Origin: Bacteroidetes bacterium HGW-Bacteroidetes-17
GTDB lineage: Bacteria; Bacteroidota; Bacteroidia; Bacteroidales; GCA-2711565
Assembly (NCBI GenBank): GCA_002840985.1
Contig: PHDM01000015.1
Coordinates: 1-40,673, forward strand
Length of the DNA: 40,673 nucleotides
Direction: 5' to 3'
Part shown: positions 33,705-40,673 of the stretch, piece by piece
How positions within the stretch are numbered: position 1 is the first letter of the stretch
Layout: the number at the start of each line of letters is the position of its first letter
Translations under genes and position numbers: made by a program
The notes under the pieces: model-generated
Told to the model about the DNA's origin: nothing
Database searches by the model: none
What the model saw: the letters and a program-made list of their open reading frames with translations, nothing else

Positions 33705-35480
33705 TTAATCATCCGAAAAATATTTCAGTAATAATCTGTATTTTGAAAAAACTTTGGCTCTGGATATAAAGCCGTAATACTTTCCGTCTTTAATTACTAC
33801 CAAATTAAATTTCCCCGATTCCTGAAATTTTCTGGCTACCTCTTCCATCGATTCATCGGGATCGATGGTGTACTCAGGAACAATCATCAATGTACTTACT
33901 TTTACCTCATCATACAGTTCCGATTTAAACATGATATGGCGAATATCATCCAAACGGATAATCCCTGAAAAGTTATTATCCCCATCAACTACCGGAAAAA
34001 TATTCCGTTGAGAGGTAACAATGATTTTTACGAGGTCGCCAAGGGTTCCTTCCCGTCCAATGGATTTAAAATCCCTTTCAATGAGTTTATCGACACGCAT
34101 CAACGACAATACGGCCTTATCCTTATGGTGGGTAAATAACTGCCCTTTTCGAGCAAGTTCGTGGGTATAGACCGAATGAGAAAGAAAGATTTTAATGGTA
34201 CCGTACGATATAGTGGCTGTAATCATCAACGGGACAATTAAGTGATAGCCTCCGGTAATTTCGGCAATTAAAAAAATGGCAAATAAGGGCCCATGCAGGA
34301 CCCCTGCAATTAATCCTGCCATACCAACCAATGCAAAATTGCCTTCAGGTAAGACCCCCAATCCAAAATAGTTAACCAGTTTGGCAAAAAACAATCCGGC
34401 TATTGATCCAATAAACAAGGTAGGAGCAAAAATTCCTCCAATTCCTCCTGCCCCAAAAGTTACTGAACTCGCGACTACTTTAAGCAGGATAATCATTAAG
34501 AACAACAGGAAAATAACCGCCATATTGTCTTTTAATGAATAGAAAATACTTTTGTCGTATAAAAAGTTGATGTCTCCCTGAAGACTTGCATTGATAGAAT
34601 CGTAGCCCTCACCATAAAGGGATGGGAAAAAGAAAATGAGAATCCCTAAAATAGAGCCTCCGATCAGTAATTTGACATACCAATGCTTTACTTTCACAAA
34701 TAATCGTTCGATAAAAATGTGAACCTTGGTAAAATATACAGAGATTACCCCTGATAAAATTCCGAAGATGATGTAAAAGATGGTGTTTTTTAGAAGAAAA
34801 GTTTCCCTGATTTCAAAGGGGTATAACACAGCCTGACCTAAAAAAAAGTAAGATGAAATAACCGCGGTAACCGAAGCGACCAATAATGGAAGAGCCGAAG
34901 CCATGGTTAAGTCCAGCATTAATACTTCGAGAGCAAAAACTATGGCTGCGATGGGGGATTTAAAAATGGCGGCAATGGCTGCCGCTGTAGCCACCCCGAT
35001 CAATAATATAATTTGTTTGTAGTTTAAATGAAACAAGCGGCCAATATTTGAGCCAATGGCTGCACCGGTTGCAACTGTAGGAGCCTCTAACCCTACCGAA
35101 CCTCCAAAACCAACCGTGATTGTTCCTGCAATAATGGAGGAAAACATGTTATGACGCTTGATAATTCCATTGTTTTTAGAGATTGCGTAGAGCACACCAG
35201 CTACTCCATGTCCGATATCCTGACGAATAAAATGACGCACGAAAAATACAACAATCAAGATCCCGATCATCGGGAATGCCAGGTAGAGATAGTTTTCATA
35301 CTCGTTAGCAAAATTGCTTGTCAGGAATGATGAAATATAAGAAGCTGATTTTTTGATGATGATAACAGCTATGCTTGCAAGAAATCCGACCAGGACACTT
35401 GTGATCAAAATGAACTGCCTGTCGTTTATATGCCTCAGGCGCCAAGTCAAGAACCGTTTTAATACTTTATATTTTGTCAT
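33705..35480 (-). CDS. CLC-family chloride channel/transporter with CBS pair
   Basis: Anion channel or Cl-/H+ antiporter in the inner membrane. The 591-aa protein has the CLC core (about 20-430): GFGGSVGLEAPTVATGAAIG with gating E132, FKSPIAAIVFALEVL, and GAGGIGGIFAPTLFIGS (the GxFxP pore segment). The C-terminus (about 450-580) holds a tandem CBS pair, often an adenine-nucleotide sensor. The first pore motif, GSGIP in many CLCs, is GHGVAGV here, seen in a bacterial subgroup, so selectivity for chloride is not certain. Convergent with gatD. Only a partial -7-like sequence was seen upstream. Confidence 0.92.
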   Translation of the reverse strand: MTKYKVLKRFLTWRLRHINDRQFILITSVLVGFLASIAVIIIKKSASYISSFLTSNFANEYENYLYLAFPMIGILIVVFFVRHFIRQDIGHGVAGVLYAISKNNGIIKRHNMFSSIIAGTITVGFGGSVGLEAPTVATGAAIGSNIGRLFHLNYKQIILLIGVATAAAIAAIFKSPIAAIVFALEVLMLDLTMASALPLLVASVTAVISSYFFLGQAVLYPFEIRETFLLKNTIFYIIFGILSGVISVYFTKVHIFIERLFVKVKHWYVKLLIGGSILGILIFFFPSLYGEGYDSINASLQGDINFLYDKSIFYSLKDNMAVIFLLFLMIILLKVVASSVTFGAGGIGGIFAPTLFIGSIAGLFFAKLVNYFGLGVLPEGNFALVGMAGLIAGVLHGPLFAIFLIAEITGGYHLIVPLMITATISYGTIKIFLSHSVYTHELARKGQLFTHHKDKAVLSLMRVDKLIERDFKSIGREGTLGDLVKIIVTSQRNIFPVVDGDNNFSGIIRLDDIRHIMFKSELYDEVKVSTLMIVPEYTIDPDESMEEVARKFQESGKFNLVVIKDGKYYGFISRAKVFSKYRLLLKYFSDD

Positions 35481-35689
35481 TTTGAATAGGGTGCAAAATA
35501 ATGTAAAATATAATTAGCGAACAATTAATTCATCACTTTCTTTTATCTTAGCCTAATCAAAAGTTAAGTTAGTTTTTAATCTTTCTAAGTAATTAGTATT
35601 AAGCAATACGTAAAGATAAAAAAGCGATTCAAAAATTTAAATAAAATCTTGTGTCTTGATACTTAAATCTGGAATCTTAAATTTTAAAA

Positions 35690-36454
35690 ATGAAAATAAT
35701 ATCATATAATGTAAATGGAATTAGGGCCGCCATGAAAAAAGGCTTTATGGATTGGATAAATGTAGCTAATGCTGATGTAATTTGTTTGCAGGAAACCAAA
35801 GCCCAGGGAGATCAAATCCCTGTTTTTGAGTTTGAAGCAGCAGGATATAAAACGTATTTTTTATCGGCGGTAAAAAAGGGATATAGCGGAGTTGCTATCC
35901 TTGTCAAACATGAACCCGATAAAGTGGTTTACGGAATGGGCGTTTCAAAATACGACGATGAAGGAAGGTTCATCAGGGCCGATTATGGCGATGTTTCCGT
36001 TGTCAGTGTTTATCATCCTTCAGGATCGAGCGGTGAATTCAGGCAGGCTTTTAAAATGCAATGGCTGAACGATTTTCAGCAATATATAAACGAATTAAAA
36101 AAAGAGCGGCCTAAATTAATAATTGCCGGCGATTACAATATTTGTCATAAACCCATTGATATCCACGATCCGGTGGGGAACAAAAATAGTTCAGGATTTT
36201 TACCAGAGGAACGTGAATGGATCGGGGAATTTATTGATAGCGGTTTTGTTGATTCGTTCAGGGCATTTAATCCCGAACCGCATCATTATACATGGTGGAG
36301 TTACCGGGCCAATGCACGTGCCAACAACAAAGGTTGGCGCATCGATTATCATATGGTAAGCGAAAATTTGAAAGAAAAAATGCAGCGGGCATTAATTTTA
36401 CCTCAAGCCATGCATTCGGATCATTGCCCAATTGTGCTGGAGATTGATTTTTAA
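35690..36454 (+). CDS. xth: Exodeoxyribonuclease III / AP endonuclease
   Basis: Metal-dependent repair nuclease cutting at abasic sites and removing 3' blocks. The 254-aa protein is a complete exonuclease-endonuclease-phosphatase fold: MKIISYNVNGIRAA, DVICLQETKAQ (metal Glu), VSVYHPSGSS, IIAGDYNICHKPIDIHDP (catalytic Asp and Asn), WWSYRANARANNKGWRIDYH and HSDHCPIVLEI (catalytic Asp-His). It stands alone; no convincing promoter element was found in the 209 bases upstream. Confidence 0.95.
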   Translation: MKIISYNVNGIRAAMKKGFMDWINVANADVICLQETKAQGDQIPVFEFEAAGYKTYFLSAVKKGYSGVAILVKHEPDKVVYGMGVSKYDDEGRFIRADYGDVSVVSVYHPSGSSGEFRQAFKMQWLNDFQQYINELKKERPKLIIAGDYNICHKPIDIHDPVGNKNSSGFLPEEREWIGEFIDSGFVDSFRAFNPEPHHYTWWSYRANARANNKGWRIDYHMVSENLKEKMQRALILPQAMHSDHCPIVLEIDF

Positions 36455-36495
36455 TATCGAGGGGCGATACCCCTGAGGATAAATATTGTTAACGC

Positions 36496-36606
36496 TTACT
36501 TTTTAAACGACCGATTTTTCATCAGCGATTTAATTGGCATTAAAATCCGCTCGATTAATCGTATGTCATTGGTGATAATTTCGGTTGAATATTGCTGTGC
36601 GAAATT
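36496..36606 (-). pseudogene. Possible C-terminal relic of an unknown gene
   Basis: An open minus-strand frame without a start codon at its left limit ends in TAA at 36498-36496. Its last residues read YSTEIITNDIRLIERI and then LMPIKSLMKNRSFKK. It is bounded upstream by a stop inside the palindromic repeat at 36594-36622. The amphipathic, basic tail resembles a true protein end, cut off by the repeat, but no family was recognised. Confidence 0.2.
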
Positions 36607-36622
36607 TTAAACTTCGCATAGC
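36594..36622. repeat. Palindromic repeat, copy 1 of 3
   Basis: Imperfect palindrome of the type GCTGTGCGAAGTTT / AAACTTCGCACAGC; this copy carries a few changes (TGCGAAATTTTAAACTTCG). Related copies are at 37036-37064 and 37510-37538. Confidence 0.75.
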
Positions 36623-36638
36623 GAGAAATTTCGACATT

Positions 36639-36905
36639 TTAATGTGTATTTTCTAAAATAATAAAAAACACAAATCCCACAATAGGAATAAACCCTAATA
36701 ATGATTTAAGAAAACTCTTTTTCCAGCCATAAAAAAGGATGATCGGAAAGGCCGTAAAAAAGAATGTGATAAAAATGAGCATAACAACCTCAGACAGGTT
36801 TGTGTAAAATTTAAAGGTTTGAATGCCTTCTTCAAAATAAAAAAACAAATTACTCAAAAGGAAGGCAATCAGAAAAAAGAAAAAGAATTCTTTGTATTTT
36901 TTCAT
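36639..36905 (-). CDS. Small membrane protein of unknown function
   Basis: 88-aa frame with three hydrophobic segments: FFFFFLIAFLLSNLFFYF, EVVMLIFITFFFTAFPIILF and SLLGFIPIVGFVFFIIL, joined by short polar loops with positive KK pairs. An ATG start (MKKYKEFF), consistent hydrophobic pattern and clean ends suggest a real inner-membrane protein. No family was recognised. It stands alone between xth and a repeat-rich stretch. The low-complexity Phe/Ile/Leu content means a chance frame in AT-rich DNA cannot be ruled out. Confidence 0.5.
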   Translation of the reverse strand: MKKYKEFFFFFLIAFLLSNLFFYFEEGIQTFKFYTNLSEVVMLIFITFFFTAFPIILFYGWKKSFLKSLLGFIPIVGFVFFIILENTH

Positions 36906-37035
36906 ACGAATGTAATTTAATTGTTTATTGTCGCACTTTATATCCTAAAATTAATAATGTTTAGCCATTATGCAACAGGTTTTTAAAATGAAATCGGATA
37001 TCGAATTAAAAGGATTCCTATTCAGTTTAATATTA

Positions 37036-37064
37036 GCTGTGCGAAGTTTTAAACTCCGCACAAC
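37036..37064. repeat. Palindromic repeat, copy 2 of 3
   Basis: GCTGTGCGAAGTTT followed by TAAACTCCGCACAAC; a near-perfect palindrome with one mismatch per arm, matching the copies at 36594 and 37510. Confidence 0.8.
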
Positions 37065-37099
37065 AGTCTGATCGATCTTTAATTAACAGATATTCTTTT

Positions 37100-37273
37100 C
37101 TATTGGTTCTTTTTTTGATACTTCGACAAAAAGCTCAGTATTAAGCCAAAAAACATTGAAAAAACAATGCTCCCAGCGCACAGACCAACGCTTGCCCACC
37201 GTTTTTTCTGACCTGCCCTATGCTTCAACATATCGCTCATTTTTTTCTGAAAAATTGACCTTTTAAAATCCAT
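37100..37273 (-). CDS. 57-aa basic single-helix membrane protein, hypothetical
   Basis: ATG at 37273 to TAG at 37100-37102. A strongly basic N-terminal half (MDFKRSIFQKKMSDMLKHRA, then GQKKRW) precedes one transmembrane helix (WASVGLCAGSIVFSMFFGLI and a few more residues) and a basic tail (KYQKKNQ). The charge pattern gives an N-in or hairpin-like anchor. Its local G+C is higher than the flanks, which favours coding. No family recognised; it is the only probable gene in the 691-base stretch 36906-37596, whose other contents are two palindromic repeats. Confidence 0.4.
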   Translation of the reverse strand: MDFKRSIFQKKMSDMLKHRAGQKKRWASVGLCAGSIVFSMFFGLILSFLSKYQKKNQ

Positions 37274-37509
37274 AAAGAAGCTCTTTTTGCCATAATAAGG
37301 GTGGAAATTTTGTAAGCAATCCTGAAGCTTTCAAATGTTGGATTCAAGATAAAAGTTTACTAATTAAATATTGAAATAAAATAAAGATTGTCGCGGCTGG
37401 GATTGCGTGATTTGTTTCAAATTAGAGATTCTTATAGATTTTAATCAGTCTTGATCTTTTCGTTCTTTTGTATCAAGACAAAAGAACAAATCAATTTTGA
37501 ACAAACTAC

Positions 37510-37538
37510 GTTGTGCGAAGTTTTAAACTTCGCACAGC
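37510..37538. repeat. Palindromic repeat, copy 3 of 3
   Basis: GTTGTGCGAAGTTT / AAACTTCGCACAGC, the most perfect copy, lying 59 bases before the permease ATG. The open frame of the permease runs upstream through it, so translation of the repeat is not evidence for an earlier start. Confidence 0.8.
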
Positions 37539-37596
37539 TAAATTTATGTGTAACATCTTAAATAAAGTGAAGTCTTATTTACAAAACCTTCCAATC

Positions 37597-39978
37597 ATGA
37601 TAAAAAATTACTTCAAAACCACCTTTCGCATCTTTATGCGCAGCAAGGGCTATACCTTTCTGAACATTTTAGGACTTTCTATCGGGATGGCTATTAGTAT
37701 AATAGGATTGCTCTATGTTTTTAATGAGCTGAGTTACGACCGTTTTAATAAAAATGCTGATCGGATTCATCGCATTGCGGTTGAAGCCTTATCAGGAACC
37801 ACTGAAATTTACCAAACTTATACGGCTGCTGCTTACACTCAGGCACTGTATGATGAGTTCCCTGAAATTGAAAAAATAACCCGGATTGCTTCCTGGGATT
37901 TCGAAATGGAATACCAGGATAAAAAATTTATCGAGAATGATGTATTTATTGTCGATTCTACTTTTTTCGACATCTTCACCATTCCTGTCATAGCCGGTAT
38001 GCCTGACAGGTTGTTAAACGAACCCAATTGTGCGGTACTAACAGAAAGTACCGCAAAAAAATATTTTGGCAACGCGAATCCGATCAATCAAATCATTCGA
38101 AGTGACACAGTAAGTTATAAGGTAATTGCAGTTGTTCGGGATATCCCAAAAAATTCACATTTCCGTTTCAACATCGCACTTTCCTTAATCAGTTTCGATG
38201 GGTTTTATAATAATCCGGCTTGGTTTGCCAATAATTTCAGGGCCTATATTTTGCTTCATAAAAATGTAGATTATAAATCAGTTGAAGCAAAATTCCCTGC
38301 CTTTGTCGACAAATACCTATTTAGTGGTACTTATGCCGAACGGAGTTCGGGAGGAAACAAATGGGAGCTTTATTTACAGCCACTGCCTTCCATTCATTTG
38401 AATTCCGATTTAAGGGGAGAATTCGAAGCAAATGGCCGAAAGGAATATGTTAATGTGTTTTTAATTGTATCCATCTTTATCTTACTGATTGCCTGTATCA
38501 ATTTCATTAACCTTTCAACAGCTAAATCAACAAGACGGGCAAAAGAAGTCGGGATCAGGAAGGTCATCGGATCGGGCAAACTCGAATTAATAAGACAGTT
38601 CATCGGTGAATCGTTAACCACCAGTTTTATTGCTTTAATTTTAGCCCTCATTTTTGTTGAAATCATTCTGGCACTTTTACCCGAATATATTGGCCTTGAT
38701 TTACAAATGACTTATTTCAGTAAAAATTACACAATACCGGGTTTAATATTACTGGGCATATTTGTCGGGATCATTTCTGGAATTTATCCTGCTATGGTTT
38801 TATCGGCATTTCGTCCGATAGCAGTTTTGAAAGGAACTTTAAGTCAGGGAGGAAAGTCTGCCTGGTTAAGAAATACCCTGGTTATATTCCAATTTATGAT
38901 ATCCGTCATTCTGATCATTGGAACATTTGTTATTTCCAGTCAACTCAATATTTTACAAAATGAAAATTTAGGTTTCAATAAAGAAAAGGTTATTGTAATT
39001 AATAATACCAGTACACTTGGAAATTCTATTCAGGTTGTTAAAAATGAAATTAGCAGTCTTCCTTTTGTTCAGAATGTGTCTTTTTCAAGCCGATTACCAG
39101 GAATTCCATTAAGTAATTGGGGTTGCAGGGCCGAAGGCAGGGAAGATGGCTTTACTTTAAATACATTTTATTCAGATGAAGATCTGGATGATGTATTAAA
39201 TTTAGAATTGACAAAGGGAAGATATTTTTCAAAAGAATATGGAACAGATACCTTGGCCATTATTATTAATGAAGAGGCTGAGAAATTGATTGGATTCGAT
39301 GAAATATTAGGAACGCGTATAACCTTTAACAGAGATGTGTACCTGCATGTAATTGGGGTAGTAAAAAACATTCATTATGAATCGAAACACCAGAAGATAC
39401 ACCCAATGGCAATCCTTAACAGCAACAGCAGAAATAGTTTTTCGGGATATTTGACTGTTAAGGTTTCTTCTGATAATGTTGCTCAAATGATAACCGGATT
39501 GACCGATATTTGGGATAAACATGCCCAAGGCATACCAATCGATTATAATTTTTTGGATAAGCAATATGATGCATTGTATGATAATGAGATGCAGACAAAG
39601 AAATTATTTTTGGCATTTTCTTTCCTTGCAATTTTTATTGCTTGTTTAGGATTGCTTGGCTTGGCTTCGTATATGGCGCAGCAAAAAACCAAAGAGATCG
39701 GAATCAGGAAAACCTTTGGGGCCTCGATGACAAACATTGCCCTATTGCTATCGAAGAGTTTTTCAAAATGGGTGATTATTGCCAATATTTTAGCCTGGCC
39801 TGTTGCCTGGTATTTTTTCAATAATTGGTTAAATAGTTTTACGGAAAGAGAAGAACTGGCATGGTGGTACTTTGCACTCGCAGCAATTATTTCGATTTTT
39901 ATTGCATTATTAACTATAGGTTATCAAACGATTAGTGCTTCAAAAGCAAATCCCATTGATTCGTTGAGATACGAATGA
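37597..39978 (+). CDS. ABC transporter permease, MacB/FtsX type
   Basis: 793-aa two-unit permease of the large MacB_PCD/FtsX family abundant in Bacteroidota. It begins at ATG 37597 with MIKNYFKTTFRIFMRSKGYT, the usual family N-terminus; a start at 37513 would lie in a palindromic repeat and add 28 unrelated residues. Order: TM helix (ILGLSIGMAISIIGLLYVF), periplasmic MacB-core domain (about 50-275), FtsX domain (about 280-400, with NLSTAKSTRRAKEVGIRKVI), a second TM-core unit from about 430 and a final FtsX domain (LASYMAQQKTKEIGIRKTFG) near 690-790. No ATPase gene is next to it, so the partner must be elsewhere. Export of lipids, peptides or a signalling role are possible. Confidence 0.88.
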   Translation: MIKNYFKTTFRIFMRSKGYTFLNILGLSIGMAISIIGLLYVFNELSYDRFNKNADRIHRIAVEALSGTTEIYQTYTAAAYTQALYDEFPEIEKITRIASWDFEMEYQDKKFIENDVFIVDSTFFDIFTIPVIAGMPDRLLNEPNCAVLTESTAKKYFGNANPINQIIRSDTVSYKVIAVVRDIPKNSHFRFNIALSLISFDGFYNNPAWFANNFRAYILLHKNVDYKSVEAKFPAFVDKYLFSGTYAERSSGGNKWELYLQPLPSIHLNSDLRGEFEANGRKEYVNVFLIVSIFILLIACINFINLSTAKSTRRAKEVGIRKVIGSGKLELIRQFIGESLTTSFIALILALIFVEIILALLPEYIGLDLQMTYFSKNYTIPGLILLGIFVGIISGIYPAMVLSAFRPIAVLKGTLSQGGKSAWLRNTLVIFQFMISVILIIGTFVISSQLNILQNENLGFNKEKVIVINNTSTLGNSIQVVKNEISSLPFVQNVSFSSRLPGIPLSNWGCRAEGREDGFTLNTFYSDEDLDDVLNLELTKGRYFSKEYGTDTLAIIINEEAEKLIGFDEILGTRITFNRDVYLHVIGVVKNIHYESKHQKIHPMAILNSNSRNSFSGYLTVKVSSDNVAQMITGLTDIWDKHAQGIPIDYNFLDKQYDALYDNEMQTKKLFLAFSFLAIFIACLGLLGLASYMAQQKTKEIGIRKTFGASMTNIALLLSKSFSKWVIIANILAWPVAWYFFNNWLNSFTEREELAWWYFALAAIISIFIALLTIGYQTISASKANPIDSLRYE

Positions 39979-39996
39979 TAATTTGAATGAGCTAAA

Positions 39997-40026
39997 AAAA
40001 GGAGAATAATTTCTTATTCTCCTTTT
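39997..40026. terminator. Intrinsic terminator after the permease gene
   Basis: Perfect 13-bp stem AAAAGGAGAATAA / TTATTCTCCTTTT with a TTTC loop, 18 bases after the permease stop codon. A/T tracts on both sides allow use from the opposite gene (40097-40405) too. Confidence 0.85.
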
Positions 40027-40096
40027 CAATTTTAAGCGGTTCTGTTAAAAATGAGGCTCTAACAGCGTATTATAGTATCATTTGTTTTGATTCATA

Positions 40097-40405
40097 TTAA
40101 CACATTCGATTAATCATCTGACTCCACGAATCACGATCTTTCACAATAAATTTCAATTCTTTACCTTCTTTGGTAATCAGGCTCAAACCATTCTGAAAAA
40201 TCATTCGGGTTTTGAAATACATTAATTCGCGAATTTCTTTAGGCTCAATCTCTATGTTTAATCCATTCACTTTATCAGCAAGTTGTTTAAAATAAAGTCG
40301 TTGGTTTGTTAATATTAATTTCCCTTTTACCTGATTGTCGATGTTTAAATATTGAGCATTACCTGCTTTGGTAACTACTTCATTGGCGTATAGTGCGATG
40401 GTCAT
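40097..40405 (-). CDS. GRAM/PH-like domain protein
   Basis: 102-aa protein consisting of one small domain: VKGKLILTNQRLYFKQL fits the GRAM/bacterial PH core motif (G-x-L-x-LTN-x-RL-x-F), followed by IEIEPKEIRELMYFKTR and GKELKFIVKDRDSWSQMI, the strand and final helix of that fold. No signal peptide or membrane helix. Such domains can bind lipid or protein, but the role of short bacterial ones is not known. Convergent with the permease gene across the terminator at 39997-40026. Confidence 0.7.
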   Translation of the reverse strand: MTIALYANEVVTKAGNAQYLNIDNQVKGKLILTNQRLYFKQLADKVNGLNIEIEPKEIRELMYFKTRMIFQNGLSLITKEGKELKFIVKDRDSWSQMINRMC

Positions 40406-40673
40406 GACTGAATAAATTAAAAATTGATTTTATCTTGTAACTAAAGACGCATGAATTGTGCCAAAAGTTACAATATGCTGCTAAAGAGTGATAAAGAGGA
40501 CTTTTACCCTATCTGAAAACTTACAAAAATGTTCGGATACATGACAATTGTGTACGATATTATGCAGGTTCAGCCAAATAGCAGCCTGAAAACATCTTCA
40601 ATTTGAAGGAGATCGCAATCATGGGTATCGTATCCTGCGATCCACAAAAAACAGATTTGGTTCAACTTCCGAA
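40406..40673. other. Unresolved right edge
   Basis: No firm gene. Two partial frames run off the edge: on the plus strand an ATG at 40621 (MGIVSCDPQKTDLVQLP) preceded by AAGGAG at a normal ribosome-site distance, and on the minus strand the end of a frame (SEVEPNLFFVDRRIRYP, stop at 40621-40619). They overlap, so at most one is real. Sequence beyond the window would decide. Confidence 0.3.

Noticed and set aside
36594-37538. CRISPR array
   Set aside because: The three repeats are 440-475 bases apart, self-palindromic and imperfect, with no regular spacers or cas genes.
37513-37596. 28-residue N-terminal extension of the permease
   Set aside because: The extension is translation of a palindromic repeat; the family N-terminus begins at 37597.
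40097-40405. Toxin or antitoxin
   Set aside because: The fold motif is GRAM/PH-like and no partner gene is adjacent.
1-40673. tRNA, rRNA, transposase or prophage genes
   Set aside because: No cloverleaf-like sequence with a CCA-type end, rRNA motif or mobile-element protein was recognised on either strand; a tRNA scan would be the decisive check.

Overview
The window looks like chromosome of a Bacteroidota bacterium, probably an anaerobic, amino-acid-fermenting member of the Bacteroidales/Marinilabiliales type. The support is AT-rich DNA, no consistent Shine-Dalgarno sequences, many copies of the Bacteroidota -7 promoter element (TAnnTTTG, several with a TTG/TTTG about 18-22 bases upstream), and phylum-typical genes: an S46 dipeptidyl-peptidase 11, an LptD/OstA-like pair around an amidase and an MCE protein, and a TolC/adaptor/RND operon with its own TetR genes. 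No rRNA, tRNA, CRISPR array, transposase or phage gene was seen.

Layout. Positions 1-1525: butyrate kinase (cut by the left edge) and phosphate butyryltransferase, transcribed leftward. 1690-4800: tryptophanase, then a compact operon of free methionine-R-sulfoxide reductase, an MntP-like membrane protein lacking its two intramembrane aspartates, and QueD. 4846-5089: a promoter, a signal-peptide-sized stub and a strong bidirectional terminator, probably a dead gene. 5093-12408: leftward efflux operon tetR-tolC-tetR-adaptor-RND. 12539-18835: three DAACS (glutamate/aspartate:cation) symporters, a decayed fourth copy, and a GltS-type glutamate symporter on the opposite strand. 18937-20561: phosphofructokinase and a nitroreductase. 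20765-23363: DPP11 and RidA. 23592-29976: outer-membrane biogenesis block (LptD, amidase, MCE protein, OstA-like). 30174-33632: gatE-gatD. 33705-40405: CLC channel, exonuclease III, small membrane proteins, palindromic repeats, a MacB/FtsX-type permease and a GRAM-like protein.

How it fits together. DPP11 releases acidic dipeptides, four symporters of glutamate/aspartate families import acidic amino acids, tryptophanase degrades tryptophan to indole, pyruvate and ammonia, and Ptb-Buk can make ATP while forming butyrate. This suggests a proteolytic, amino-acid-fermenting life; that physiology is inference.

The most unusual content is gatE-gatD. It encodes a full-length pair for the tRNA-dependent glutamine-forming amidotransferase GatDE, generally regarded as the archaeal enzyme for Gln-tRNA(Gln). 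Here it sits as a tight two-gene operon behind a Bacteroidota-style promoter element among ordinary Bacteroidota genes. The second notable item is a tandem duplication of a symporter pair with a constant offset of about 3.64 kb, in which one of the four copies has decayed to a relic.
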